Counted from the stretch's first letter, positions 1 through 8,420 are shown. The stretch is DNA of 64,000 nucleotides from Pelomonas baiyunensis (GCF_043555935.1 NZ_JBIGIB010000005.1:124001-188000), one strand, 5' to 3'. Program-made: numbers and translations. The notes: a model not told the origin generated them from the letters alone.

Positions 1-1079
1 AGGTCTTCGGGGCGCTCAAGTGCTTGGCACGTCTCTTCCGTGAGGGACGGCAGCCGAGTTCACGTGCGATCGCCAAAGCGTTGGCCCCCAGGCTTCACAT
101 ACCGCCTTGGGCCGTACGACGCGTCATGCAGTTCGAGATCACCGGCGATGAGACGGACGCTGGAACGTCGTTGACGGACTTGCAGCGATTGAGCCATCAA
201 CTTCCCGCGCGTGCGTGGCCTCGGGATCAGCCCAGTCTGCGCAGTGCTTTGCGGTGTTTGCGCGCGATGGACGGCATGTTGTGCTTTGGCTTGGTCGACT
301 GTGTCGCTTGGCCCGAGGACATGCCTCTGCCACCCAAGGTCTTGAGCTGGATGCTGCGTGAACTGCGCGTCTGCCACCACGGCGATTGGTCGAGGTTCGA
401 ACGGGCCTTGAAGGCAGAGGTGCCCCGCTATCAAGTACTCCACCAGATGCTCGCCCACCTGTCCAACAGCTTCCAGGATCTGCACCAAGACGAGCCTGAC
501 GTCATGGAGCACATCGGCGCGCCGTGGCGGCGCTCGTCGCCTGAGTGGTGGTTGGAGCGATTGCCGCGCTGGTGGGCCAAGATCACCGCAACACCGCCGA
601 CGTCACGTGGGCTGAGCTGGAAACTTCTGCACACCGGCCTGCGTCAGTATGGAAATCGCATGGTGCGCTGCGTGGACTCTGCGCGCGCGGTGAGTTCGCT
701 GCTCGAACGGCATCAGCAGCAGCATCTGTGCGAATGGGTGAGGCCGAGCTTGGTGGGGCGGGTTCAGTGGCTTTTGTTCTTCGTGCCTGGGGCTCGGCAA
801 CCGTGCTCGCTGGCCGTGCTCCATGCCGCGACAGGCCGCGGCAAGCTCATGTTGGAGCTGATTGCACAGGTCCCGCTATCGGGCACTGACGATCTCAGTT
901 TTGACTGTCGAAGCGCAATGGTGGAACTTTGGAAACAGCGCGATGCGGAGGGATGGGGTGTCTTGGAGCGCGTGGAGCGTGAGGACGTTCTCGCGGAGGA
1001 CGAGGAATTGTTCCTGACCGTCGAGCGAACGCGAATGCGGGTCTGGCGATCGATCTCTAGCATCGCCAGCGTGCCCTAA
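1..1079 (+). CDS. Unrecognised protein, 5' end outside the window
   Basis: The frame is open from the first bases of the window. The first possible start inside it is a TTG at 24, but the reading continues upstream without a stop (VFGALKCLARLF across that codon), so the gene very likely begins outside. The stop is TAA at 1077-1079. About 351 residues are visible from the TTG, rich in Trp, Arg and Leu, with no signal peptide, membrane segment or catalytic motif that I can name. It lies 144 bases upstream of a WYL-domain regulator on the same strand, with no terminator seen between. WYL regulators often sit in defence or accessory islands, so a link is possible, but that is inference only. I do not recognise the family. 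Confidence 0.6.
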   Translation, partial: VFGALKCLARLFREGRQPSSRAIAKALAPRLHIPPWAVRRVMQFEITGDETDAGTSLTDLQRLSHQLPARAWPRDQPSLRSALRCLRAMDGMLCFGLVDCVAWPEDMPLPPKVLSWMLRELRVCHHGDWSRFERALKAEVPRYQVLHQMLAHLSNSFQDLHQDEPDVMEHIGAPWRRSSPEWWLERLPRWWAKITATPPTSRGLSWKLLHTGLRQYGNRMVRCVDSARAVSSLLERHQQQHLCEWVRPSLVGRVQWLLFFVPGARQPCSLAVLHAATGRGKLMLELIAQVPLSGTDDLSFDCRSAMVELWKQRDAEGWGVLERVEREDVLAEDEELFLTVERTRMRVWRSISSIASVP

Positions 1080-1223
1080 GTAGCGGCTGCGACAGATCAC
1101 ATGAGCCAATCCACTAACGCCTCGGTCGATAGTGGAGTCGCATCCAGAATCATTACCGTCGCCCGGTCGACTGTGGCGGCAGCGCATTGAACAGCAGCAT
1201 CCAACCCAAGACCTTCCCCTGAC

Positions 1224-2273
1224 ATGCCATCCGCAGAGAAGTCCCAGTCGCTCGATCGCCTGCTGGCGCTCCTGGCGTTGATCCCCGTGGGGCGGTTGTC
1301 TACGACTTCCGAGCTGCTCAATGCGCTCGCTGGTCAAGGCATTGAAGTCGAGGCGCGGACGGTTCAGCGTGACTTGAGGATGCTGCAACAGCACTTCGCC
1401 ATTGAATGCGACGAGCGGAGCAAGCCGCACGGTTGGCGCTGGACTTCCGCAGGTGCCCGGGACTCCTTGTTGGGTCTGTCGGCGCCGGAGGCGCTTGGCT
1501 TGGTTCTGCTTGAGCGACATCTGCGGCATGCGTTGCCCGCAAGCTGGAGCAGCAGCCTGAACGCGCTGTTCCAACAGGCGCGAACCGCGCTGGAAAAAAC
1601 AGGCCCTCGAGGCCGGGCCACACGTTGGGTGTCTAAGGTCCACGTGGCACCACCAGGCCTTGGACAACTGCCTGCCGAACTCCCGCCTGCTGCGGTGCTG
1701 GAAGCGGTGTCAGAAGCTTTGCTGAACGAGCACCAACTCCAGTTGAGCTATCGCAAGCCGGGCACCCAGGAAGAGCAGAGTTATCTCCTTCACCCGGTGG
1801 GACTGCTCCTGCGAGGGCCGACGGTTTACCTGGCTGCTGTGACCGATGCCGATCGCACCGGCCCTGTTCGGCACTTTGCGCTGCACCGTATCACCGCTGC
1901 ACTTGCGTTGCCCAAGTTGTCGGCCCTGCCGGTCGGCCTGGACATGGCTGCTGCGATGAAGCGCAGTGGAGGGCTCTTTGGGACCGAGAGCGGCGGTGAA
2001 CTGATCGACCTTTGCTTCCGATGTGATCGGGTCCTCGCAGATCTGCTCTGTGAGGCTCCGTTGGATGCATCGCAGCACGTCGAGACCCTGACCCCGGACT
2101 GGTACGAGGTGAGGGTGCGCTTGCCACTGAGCTGGGAATTGCGATGGTGGTTGCTCGCGCACATCGCGCAGTTGGAAGTCTTGGCGCCTGCCAACCTGCG
2201 CGAAGAGGTGCGACAGAAGCTGGAAGCCGGCCTGCTGCGGCATCTACCGGCACAGGTTGCACATCCGTCGTAA
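1224..2273 (+). CDS. WYL-domain transcriptional regulator
   Basis: A 349-residue protein starting at ATG 1224. Residues about 1-75 form a DeoR-like winged helix-turn-helix; the recognition helix region reads RTVQRDLRML. Residues about 140-250 match a WYL domain: QLSYRKPG strand, then GPTVYLAAV where WYL proteins carry the name-giving motif, then FALHRI. A WCX-like C-terminal domain follows. WYL proteins are usually ligand-sensing repressors or activators, and in several bacterial defence systems they control the adjacent operon. The next genes downstream, after about 400 noncoding bases, are a nuclease-like protein and its partner, which are candidate targets. Base composition is somewhat lower in GC than the main part of the window. 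Confidence 0.85.
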   Translation: MPSAEKSQSLDRLLALLALIPVGRLSTTSELLNALAGQGIEVEARTVQRDLRMLQQHFAIECDERSKPHGWRWTSAGARDSLLGLSAPEALGLVLLERHLRHALPASWSSSLNALFQQARTALEKTGPRGRATRWVSKVHVAPPGLGQLPAELPPAAVLEAVSEALLNEHQLQLSYRKPGTQEEQSYLLHPVGLLLRGPTVYLAAVTDADRTGPVRHFALHRITAALALPKLSALPVGLDMAAAMKRSGGLFGTESGGELIDLCFRCDRVLADLLCEAPLDASQHVETLTPDWYEVRVRLPLSWELRWWLLAHIAQLEVLAPANLREEVRQKLEAGLLRHLPAQVAHPS

Positions 2274-2402
2274 CTTTGTGGGCGATCATGCGTGGCATAG
2301 ATACCGGCTTTTTGCATTGAATCGCGGGGCAAACTTTCTGATCACGTATACATTGGGATTGTGTTCAGGCCGCCGCACTCGTTCGTCTGCCTTACTGGAT
2401 TA

Positions 2403-2430
2403 TCCCGCCTTCCGAATTATGAAGGTGGGA
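2403..2430. repeat. Inverted repeat downstream of WYL gene
   Basis: TCCCGCCTTC at 2403-2412 and GAAGGTGGGA at 2421-2430 are inverted copies (9 of 10 positions pair) around an 8-base loop. It sits 130 bases after the WYL stop and has no T-run on either side, so a simple Rho-independent terminator is not well supported. It could be an RNA hairpin or a protein site. The rest of 2274-2613 shows no convincing coding signal. A short open frame at 2257-2478 overlaps the WYL end and looks random. Confidence 0.4.
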
Positions 2431-2613
2431 CTAGAGTTCGTAGCCGTGAAGGACCATTCATCGGGGCAGCGAGTGTGACATCCAAGTCCCGAGCGGCTGG
2501 TTCACAGTGAGCCAAAAAGCAAGTCTGCTTTATGTCCATGCGGCGCTTCTTCGGCCCCGTTAAGCCGCGATGGCGTTGTTGGTGTCAAAGCGCGGTCTCA
2601 ATGCGGTTGCGTA

Positions 2614-2646
2614 CCTAATAACGGTTTGCCAGTGATCTTTATTAGG
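2614..2646. promoter_or_regulatory. Perfect inverted repeat, candidate operator
   Basis: CCTAATAA at 2614-2621 is repeated exactly inverted as TTATTAGG at 2639-2646, with 17 bases between. It lies 36 bases before the nuclease start codon in an AT-richer stretch, where an operator or promoter-overlapping site would be expected. The WYL protein encoded just upstream is one possible binder. Nothing in the sequence proves which protein, if any, binds here. Confidence 0.4.
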
Positions 2647-2681
2647 CCGGATAGACCCAGGAAAACAAAGCGAAGATCAAG

Positions 2682-3584
2682 GTGCCGAAAGTGCCAATTG
2701 TTGATTATTTGAAGACGCTGGCGTCGATGTGGCAGGCGCATGCGCCAAGCGGCGGAATCTCGTTGGATTCCTACGCCAGACAGCTAGCGCTATATGCGAA
2801 AGAACTTAACTGCGGCCCGGGTGCGCCTGATGTCGGGCTTGATCTATTTCGGCAGCTTGTGATGGCTCGTGAGAACGACCTTCGCTGGCGCATGCTCGGG
2901 GCGAATGTGCAGCGAAAATCCGAATTGAGCTCGGTTCAGCGTTCGGCATTGCTTTCTCTTGAGGTTGAGCCGGACCTGCTTGGGCCGATGCGTGAGTTGC
3001 GCTACGAACCGATCCACACGAAACTGCTTGCCTACCACTTGGATCCCGTTAACGGTTCGGAACTCGCCCCCCAATTACTCGAAGCGTTTTTGATCAGCAT
3101 GTCACGCTATTGTCAGGAGCGTGGTTATGCGGAGCCGACGTACGCGCCTGGGTGTGAAGTATCGGTGGAGCCAGAGCGCACGACATCCAAGGGCAGGGTT
3201 GACATTAGTATTTCGCTAAGCAATATGCTGATCCTCGTGGAGAACAAGATCGACGCAACTGAGGGCCACGCGCAACTTGATCGGTACCATGACGCGCTGA
3301 CTGAGTTGCGGGGGGCGCGACAGGGGTTGCTCGTATACCTGACTCTGCCTGGAGCCCAACCGCCCAGGAGCCGAGTTCCCTGCGTGCATATGACTTTTCG
3401 GGACGTTCTTCATGCGTGGTTGCCATTCTCTAATCAAGCCGATGGTTCGAGTAACTATCTCGCTCGATATCTGAAGTCGATCGCTGTTGGCTTGTTGGAA
3501 CTGTGTCGTCAAGGCGGATTCGATCGCTGGAGTCTTCGGGAGCAGCGGGCGATGCTTGAATTGGTTGAGGAGTGTGTTGCATGA
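2682..3584 (+). CDS. PD-(D/E)XK nuclease-family protein
   Basis: A 300-residue protein from a GTG start at 2682; no strong Shine-Dalgarno is visible, so the exact start is uncertain. The core nuclease motif is clear: GRVDISI with Asp174, then ILVENKI with Glu187 and Lys189, then QLDRYHDAL about residues 199-207. This arrangement (D-x13-ExK, then Q-L-x-x-Y) is that of the PDDEXK_4-type proteins of the PD-(D/E)XK superfamily, many of which are defence or restriction-linked nucleases of unknown target. The N-terminal 100 residues are not recognised. The stop overlaps the start of the next gene by ATGA, implying co-translation. The pair is visibly lower in GC than the rest of the window and flanked by WYL regulators, consistent with horizontal acquisition. 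Confidence 0.8.
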   Translation: MPKVPIVDYLKTLASMWQAHAPSGGISLDSYARQLALYAKELNCGPGAPDVGLDLFRQLVMARENDLRWRMLGANVQRKSELSSVQRSALLSLEVEPDLLGPMRELRYEPIHTKLLAYHLDPVNGSELAPQLLEAFLISMSRYCQERGYAEPTYAPGCEVSVEPERTTSKGRVDISISLSNMLILVENKIDATEGHAQLDRYHDALTELRGARQGLLVYLTLPGAQPPRSRVPCVHMTFRDVLHAWLPFSNQADGSSNYLARYLKSIAVGLLELCRQGGFDRWSLREQRAMLELVEECVA

Positions 3585-4147
3585 GTGGCACGGTTACCGA
3601 TGTTCTCGCGTTTGCAGCGAAGTACACCGACTACTGGGATGAAATTCTGGACGGTGAACCGACATACGATTCGGTGCTCAGCGCTGAAGAGTTGAAGGCG
3701 TTCGAGGCGGCGCGTGTCCACATTAACGAGAGCGTCTATGATCTGCTAAAGCTCTGTGGTGACAAATTGACCGAGTGTGCGCGGCTTGATAAACAGGAGT
3801 TTCCGATGCCTCGCTTTCAGCGGGATAAGACGCAGCAAAAAAGGCGCGTTCAAGTGTTGAAGCAAGCGACAAATCCTGGAAAGATCTACGGAGCCTTTTT
3901 TTCACTTGAAGGTAACGCGGATGGCGTCGTTAAACTTTACGCAAGCGTCAGTGTGTACAAGGAGATCATCGAATCCGTCAAGGACTCGTTGAAGACTGAA
4001 GGAGTGGAGTTTGGAGAGTATGATGGTTATTGCATATACTCTCCTGGCATTGAGCTCAAACAGAGTTTGCCATTTTCGGCATTGGCGGAAAAAGCGGCTC
4101 AGCACCTCTGGAAATTCTTGATAAGCGTACGAAAGCAGGCCGGCTAG
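3581..4147 (+). CDS. Unknown protein coupled to PD-(D/E)XK nuclease
   Basis: A 188-residue protein. The start is taken as ATG 3581 because it overlaps the upstream stop in an ATGA junction; a GTG three codons earlier is also in frame. The N-terminal third is acidic (TDYWDEILDGEPTYD), the middle is basic (FQRDKTQQKRRVQVLK about residues 78-93), and the C-terminal half reads as alternating strands and helices. No signal peptide, membrane segment or catalytic motif is apparent, and I do not recognise the family. Close coupling to a nuclease suggests a partner, immunity or specificity protein, which is inference. A 14-base palindrome GCCGGCTAGCCGGC (4139-4152) overlaps the stop codon. Confidence 0.65.
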   Translation: MSGTVTDVLAFAAKYTDYWDEILDGEPTYDSVLSAEELKAFEAARVHINESVYDLLKLCGDKLTECARLDKQEFPMPRFQRDKTQQKRRVQVLKQATNPGKIYGAFFSLEGNADGVVKLYASVSVYKEIIESVKDSLKTEGVEFGEYDGYCIYSPGIELKQSLPFSALAEKAAQHLWKFLISVRKQAG

Positions 4148-4464
4148 CCGGCGAGGAATTTGAGTGCCGGGTGTTTTTGTATTGTTGCGGGCAGTTTGAT
4201 TTGGATCGCTGGGCGACTGGTTGTTGCTGCCTTTCAGGTGTCGAGCGACCTGTTCCGTACTTTGAGCTCGGCGATTAGAAGGGCTGCAATCCCAGATAAA
4301 TTCAGGAAAAGACGGGCTTAGTGTTGCGCCGGTGCGCGTTGCCAGTTCCTTGATCCTCGCTCAATCTACAGATCCATTGCGATCCTCGCAGTGTCGTCCG
4401 CGCGTCGCAGGAGAACGTTTAATCGCTGGCGAGCTGTTGTGAACCGATAGCGACTAAAGATCAA
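4148..4464. other. Noncoding stretch between convergent genes
   Basis: About 317 bases between the nuclease partner gene and the convergent WYL regulator. It is AT-richer than the window average. I see no open frame with coding character, no tRNA, and no clear Rho-independent terminator apart from the palindrome at the left edge. Confidence 0.5.
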
Positions 4465-5460
4465 CTACTCCGGCTTCGAATTCCGCTCTGCATGGGCAGC
4501 CTGTGTATAGCGCTGAGCCAGCGCGTTGAAAGACTCTCGAAGCTCCTGCGGCTCGACAACGTTCATCGGGGCATTGAACTGCCCAAAGACGGCCGCCAAA
4601 GCGTGCCACGACCACGATCCCATCTTGAGCAAGCAGGACTCGGCGTCCACCGCCGTCACTTGGCCGTCTCCCACAAACGGCAAGACCTTCTCCGCCGGCA
4701 ACTGAATCAACACCGTTCCAACGCAGGGCCACTCAGGTCCGTCCGAGCCTTTGAATCTCGCAGACACGAAAGCAGCGAAGTCCCCGCCGGGCGCCGTGCG
4801 ATGAGCGAAGCGCAGCCCCGGCTTGGAGCTCGGCCGAATCCGGTCAGCACTGAAGATGCGCCAGTCCTGTCGATCCAAGTCCCAAGCCACGAGGTACCAG
4901 CGACTGCGGGACTGCGTCAGATGATGTGGTTCGGCACGGCGTGACGCTGGCGCCTGGGCAGCGTCGCTGCCGGCCCGCGGGACATAGTCGAAATATAGCG
5001 TCTGACGGTCGCTGATCCTTTGCGTGAGGGCGCGCAGCACGTCCAACGGCGCTGTGACTGATGGGCCGTCTCCGGCGCGCCCGATCGTTGTGAATTCGAT
5101 CGCATCCAGGCGGTGCCGCAGGGGGCTCGGCATGACTTGGCGGATCGTGTTCAGCGCACGAACGGCCGCGTCTTCAATGCCGGCGCCGAGCGAAGTCGCA
5201 GCGCGCAACGCGATGGCCACGGCCACCGCCTGGTCGTCATCAAACAGGATCGGTGGCAGCGCTTGGCCCGCGGCAAGTCGGTATCCGCCCTCGGGACCCA
5301 TCGTGGCCCGGATGCAGTAGCCCATCTCGCGAAGGCGGTCTACATCGCGGCGGACGGTGCGCGCGCTGATGTGGAGCCGATCGGCCAGCGTCGAGCCCGA
5401 CCATTCGCGACCTGTCTGCAATAGGGACAGCAAGTTGAGGAGTCGGTCGGCCGTTGTCAT
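4465..5460 (-). CDS. YafY-like HTH/WYL transcriptional regulator
   Basis: A 331-residue protein starting at ATG 5460. Residues about 1-60 are a DeoR-type helix-turn-helix (SARTVRRDVDRLREMGY), and residues about 135-225 form a WYL domain with the intact motif SRWYLVAWD and the following FSADRI. A C-terminal WCX-like region ends the protein. This is the standard architecture and length of YafY-like regulators. It is transcribed away from the VOC gene with 100 bases between them, a common pairing in which the regulator controls the divergent small enzyme gene. The intergenic stretch contains TGAAAGA (5509-5515) and its inverted copy TCTTTCA (5544-5550), a possible binding site. The ligand is unknown. 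Confidence 0.88.
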   Translation of the reverse strand: MTTADRLLNLLSLLQTGREWSGSTLADRLHISARTVRRDVDRLREMGYCIRATMGPEGGYRLAAGQALPPILFDDDQAVAVAIALRAATSLGAGIEDAAVRALNTIRQVMPSPLRHRLDAIEFTTIGRAGDGPSVTAPLDVLRALTQRISDRQTLYFDYVPRAGSDAAQAPASRRAEPHHLTQSRSRWYLVAWDLDRQDWRIFSADRIRPSSKPGLRFAHRTAPGGDFAAFVSARFKGSDGPEWPCVGTVLIQLPAEKVLPFVGDGQVTAVDAESCLLKMGSWSWHALAAVFGQFNAPMNVVEPQELRESFNALAQRYTQAAHAERNSKPE

Positions 5461-5560
5461 GCAGTCAAAGGCTCGTCGTCATCTAGGACCGATTCTGACC
5501 TACTCCCCTGAAAGACTGCATCGGTCGCGCCAATCCGGCCGATTCTTTCAAGGAGCACCG

Positions 5561-6016
5561 ATGTCAGTTCAGACAACCACCCACCTCAATTTCCGGGGCG
5601 ATGCGCGATCGGCGCTGGAGTTCTACCAATCCGTGTTTGGCGGTCAGTTGATCGCCAAGACCTATGCCGACTTCGGCATGCCGGCGCAAGCACCGGGGGC
5701 CCAGCATGTCGTGTTTGGCCTTGTCGCCGCGGGCAACGGCTTCCGAGTGATGGCCTACGACATCCCTGGCCCTGCCCAGGCTGGCATTGCTGCAGGTGGC
5801 GCCACGCGTCGCGAGCAGGGGCTCACGCACACAGATCAGGCGTGCTTCGTCTCGATCAGCGCCGACAGCCTTGATGAAGCTCGACGCTACTGGGAGGCAC
5901 TTGCGGTGGGCGGCACGGTGGTGGAGTCCCTGGCCGCGTCACAGTGGAGTGCAGGCTTTGGAATGCTCACCGACCGGTTCGGCGTCACGTGGTCGGTGAG
6001 TGTCACGGCGCGCTGA
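5561..6016 (+). CDS. VOC-family (glyoxalase/PhnB-like) protein
   Basis: A 151-residue protein. ATG 5561 is chosen because AAGGAG lies at 5550-5555, ideal Shine-Dalgarno spacing; a longer in-frame opening upstream overlaps the divergent regulator and looks noncoding. The sequence matches the PhnB-like branch of the vicinal oxygen chelate fold: HLNFRGDARSALEFYQSVFGG at the start, then the paired beta-alpha-beta-beta-beta modules ending FGVTWSVSV. PhnB-like proteins have varied or unknown substrates and often lack the full metal triad, so no reaction is assigned. The divergent WYL regulator is its likely controller. The 3' end runs directly into a transposase remnant, so the final residues may have been altered by the insertion event. 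Confidence 0.82.
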   Translation: MSVQTTTHLNFRGDARSALEFYQSVFGGQLIAKTYADFGMPAQAPGAQHVVFGLVAAGNGFRVMAYDIPGPAQAGIAAGGATRREQGLTHTDQACFVSISADSLDEARRYWEALAVGGTVVESLAASQWSAGFGMLTDRFGVTWSVSVTAR

Positions 6017-6017
6017 C

Positions 6018-6188
6018 GCGCACTGCGTCTTCGTCAGCGACAGCCTGGCCAGTGGGCGGCGCATCAAGTGCCTGACCGTTACCGACGACTTCAGCCACGA
6101 GTGCGTGGACATCGCCGTGGACCACGGCATCGGCGGCGAGTACGTCGCGCGCGTGCTGGACCAGGTGGCGCGGTTCCGGGGCTATTGA
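6018..6188 (+). pseudogene. IS3-family transposase (orfB) remnant
   Basis: Starting immediately after the VOC stop, about 57 codons read FVSDSLASGRRIKCLTV, then DDFSHECVDIAV and YVARVLDQVARFRGY before a stop at 6186-6188. This is recognisable as a piece of the rve/DDE integrase core of IS3-family (IS407/IS2-like) OrfB transposases. The part before the first catalytic Asp and everything after the LDQVARFRG helix are missing, so it cannot be active. No terminal inverted repeats or target duplication were identified. It marks an old insertion and deletion event between the VOC gene and the transporter gene. Confidence 0.75.
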
Positions 6189-6267
6189 GCCTCCTTGAAA
6201 CCTGGGGCGGTTCACTTTACCGTCTGCCTGGACGCCTGGTTGGACGAACTGCCGCAGGGCTGAGCCC

Positions 6268-7440
6268 GTGCTCGCCGCGTTGCGCCGCGACCTGTCCCTG
6301 TCGGCCGTGGCCGCCGGCTTCCTTGCGGTGCTCATCTCGTACGCCGGGCCGCTGGTCATCGTGTTCCAGGCCGCACAGGCGGCCCAGGTGTCGCCGGAGA
6401 TGACGGCGTCGTGGGTCTGGGCCATCTCGGTCGGCGCGGGTGTGAGCGGCATCGTGCTCAGCCTGTGGCTGAAGGCGCCCATCATCACGGCGTGGTCGGC
6501 GCCCGGCACAGCGTTGCTGATCACCCTGTCCCCGGGTCTGTCGCTCAACGAGGCCGTGGGCGCCTACCTGACGGCGGCCGTGCTCATCGGCTTCATCGGC
6601 CTTGCCGGGAGTTTTGACCGCCTCATGCGCCACCTGCCGCCGGCCATCGCCAGCGGCATGCTGGCGGGCATCCTGTTCCAGTTCGGCGCGCGGGCCTTCA
6701 AGGCCGTGGAGGGCGCACCCGTGCTGGGCCTGGGCATGGTGGCGGGCTACCTCGTGTTCAAGCGTTGGTGGCCGCGCTACCACGTGGTGGCCGTGCTGGC
6801 CCTGGGCCTGGCGCTCACGGCCGCCTTGGGGCAGTGGCCGGTGCATGCGCTGCGCTGGCAGTGGACAGTGCCCCAGTTCATCACCCCCGCGTGGTCGTGG
6901 GCGTCCACCCTCAGTCTTGCGCTGCCGCTGGTGCTGGTGAGCCTGTCGGGCCAGTTCCTGCCCGGCATGGCCATCCTGCGCACCGCGGGCTACGCCACGC
7001 CGGCGCGGCCCATCCTGGGCGTCACCAGCCTGGGTGCGTTGCTGACGGCACCGTTTGGTGGCATTGCCACCGTGCTGGCGGCCATCACCGCCGCGCTGTG
7101 CACCGGCAAGGAGGCGCACGCGGACCCGGCACGCCGCTACGTGGCGGGGGTGGCCAACGGCGTGTTCTACGTTCTGGCGGGCAGCCTGGGTGGCAGTCTG
7201 ATCGCGCTGTTCCTGGCGCTGCCCCCGGTGCTGGTGGCGGTGTTGGCCGGGTTGGCGCTACTGGGTGCCATCGGTGCCAACCTCACGGCGCTGGCGCAAG
7301 ACGCCGCCCACCGCGAGGCCGGCCTCATCACCTTTCTGGTGACGGCGTCGGGGCTGAACTTCTTGGGGTTGGCCTCAGCCTTCTGGGGTGTGGTGCTGGG
7401 GGGCGCGGCGTACGCGGTGCTGAGGCCGGCGCGCCCCTGA
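6268..7440 (+). CDS. benE: BenE-family benzoate/H+ symporter-like transporter
   Basis: A 390-residue, strongly hydrophobic protein with about 11-12 membrane segments throughout. The start is GTG 6268; no strong Shine-Dalgarno is seen. Length and landmarks fit BenE: the opening helix AAGFLAVLISYAGPLVIVFQA, then SAPGTALLITL, then LLTAPFGGIATVLAAITAALCTGKEAHADP, and a C-terminal LITFLVTASGLNFLGL-like helix. BenE proteins are proposed proton-coupled importers of benzoate or related aromatic acids. No benzoate catabolic genes are in the window, so the real substrate is open. The gene follows a transposase remnant and ends 99 bases before a convergent RNA-binding protein gene. Confidence 0.88.
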   Translation: MLAALRRDLSLSAVAAGFLAVLISYAGPLVIVFQAAQAAQVSPEMTASWVWAISVGAGVSGIVLSLWLKAPIITAWSAPGTALLITLSPGLSLNEAVGAYLTAAVLIGFIGLAGSFDRLMRHLPPAIASGMLAGILFQFGARAFKAVEGAPVLGLGMVAGYLVFKRWWPRYHVVAVLALGLALTAALGQWPVHALRWQWTVPQFITPAWSWASTLSLALPLVLVSLSGQFLPGMAILRTAGYATPARPILGVTSLGALLTAPFGGIATVLAAITAALCTGKEAHADPARRYVAGVANGVFYVLAGSLGGSLIALFLALPPVLVAVLAGLALLGAIGANLTALAQDAAHREAGLITFLVTASGLNFLGLASAFWGVVLGGAAYAVLRPARP

Positions 7441-7494
7441 CCCGCTGCGGCACGCCACGGATGTGGGGCCGGAGGCGGCGTCGCAGACGAAAAA

Positions 7495-7518
7495 AAACCG
7501 GCTCAGGCGAGCCGGTTT
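7495..7518 (-). terminator. Rho-independent terminator of the RRM gene
   Basis: AAACCGGCTC (7495-7504), a 4-base loop, and GAGCCGGTTT (7509-7518) form a perfect 10-base-pair stem. Read on the minus strand the stem is followed by a T tract complementary to the A run at 7490-7497. It lies 21 bases past the RRM stop codon and can also block readthrough from the convergent transporter gene. Confidence 0.92.
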
Positions 7519-7539
7519 GCAGCAAGAGCCGCGAAGGCC

Positions 7540-7890
7540 TCAGTAGCGGCCACCGCCAAAACCACCCGTGCCGTAGCCGACATCCTTGCGATGGCTGGCG
7601 CGGTAGCCGGTTGTGCTGCGGGCGCCCGGCGCCGCGCGCTCTTCGCGGGGGCGCGCCAGGTTCACGGTGATGGCGCGGCCGTCCACCGACACACCGTTCA
7701 GGGCGCCGATCGCCGCCTGCGCCATGTCGGCCGACTCCATTTCCACGAAAGCGAAGCCCTTGGATTGGCCGGTGTCGCGATCCATCATGACCTTGGCAGA
7801 CGACACGGTGCCGAACTCGGAGAAGTTGCTCCGCAGACTGGCATCGGTGACGGAATAGGGCAGGTTGCCCACGTAAATTTTGGTGCTCAT
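7540..7890 (-). CDS. RRM-domain RNA-binding protein
   Basis: A 116-residue protein starting MSTKIYVGNL at ATG 7890. Another in-frame start 30 bases upstream exists, but homologous bacterial RRM proteins begin right at the first beta strand. RNP2 is IYVGNL (residues about 5-10) and RNP1 is KGFAFVEM (about 43-50), the two aromatic-bearing strands that stack on RNA bases. After the single RRM (to about residue 80) comes a short basic and Gly-rich tail ending GTGGFGGGRY, typical of cold-inducible RNA-binding proteins in cyanobacteria and betaproteobacteria. Its own terminator follows. The long noncoding stretch upstream could hold a 5' leader. Confidence 0.92.
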   Translation of the reverse strand: MSTKIYVGNLPYSVTDASLRSNFSEFGTVSSAKVMMDRDTGQSKGFAFVEMESADMAQAAIGALNGVSVDGRAITVNLARPREERAAPGARSTTGYRASHRKDVGYGTGGFGGGRY

Positions 7891-8420
7891 GGAGGAGCCT
7901 TTCATGGAATCAGGGCGCATCGCGTCGCGATGCAGACGTGCGAACCGGAAGCTCGCTGCGGAGAAAGCGCCGGGCGGTGGTCAGCCATGCGCAGATCGTG
8001 GGGTGCCGGGCGGTTGGGGCTTGCAGTCCTGCAGCCAGCCTTGAGTGACGGCCAATACCCGGGCCGCGTGTCGCGACGCCAGCGTAGCGTCGACGCGGAG
8101 CACGGGGGGTGTGTCGGGCCTCGCACTGCGCGTGGCGGACGGTGAGCGAGGCACTGAAGCGACCCGTCTGGGCCTCGTGTGTCGCGGGCAAACGGCGGGG
8201 CGGCCCCAGGGCGAATTCGGTGTTTGAGATAAGGGGCAATCGGGTTGCGGGCCTGAGGGTGCCGGCACGAACTGGGGGTTCGTTGGTTTGCCGTTTTCGA
8301 GCCCGACATGGGCGACGGGGTGTCGCGCGGCTTGGACGGCAGGCCGGCGCCGGCTCACAAGGCGGTCAGCCTTGCCATCCAAGTTCAACGGCCGAATTAT
8401 GCCTTCAAGTAATTTTGAGG
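7891..8420. other. Noncoding stretch upstream of RRM gene
   Basis: About 530 bases with several open frames on both strands, none with believable codon use or protein features. It presumably contains the promoter and leader of the RRM gene. I see no tRNA or structured RNA that I can name. Confidence 0.4.

Noticed and set aside
2257..2478. 73-codon open frame after the WYL gene
   Set aside because: It overlaps the WYL end, has no Shine-Dalgarno and no protein-like features.
4139..4152. Terminator at the end of the nuclease partner gene
   Set aside because: The palindrome has no loop and no T-run; it overlaps the stop codon and is recorded only as an oddity.
1..5460. Calling the left region a known CRISPR-linked or BREX/CBASS system
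   Set aside because: Only WYL regulators and one PD-(D/E)XK protein are recognisable; none of the defining effector genes of those systems is present.
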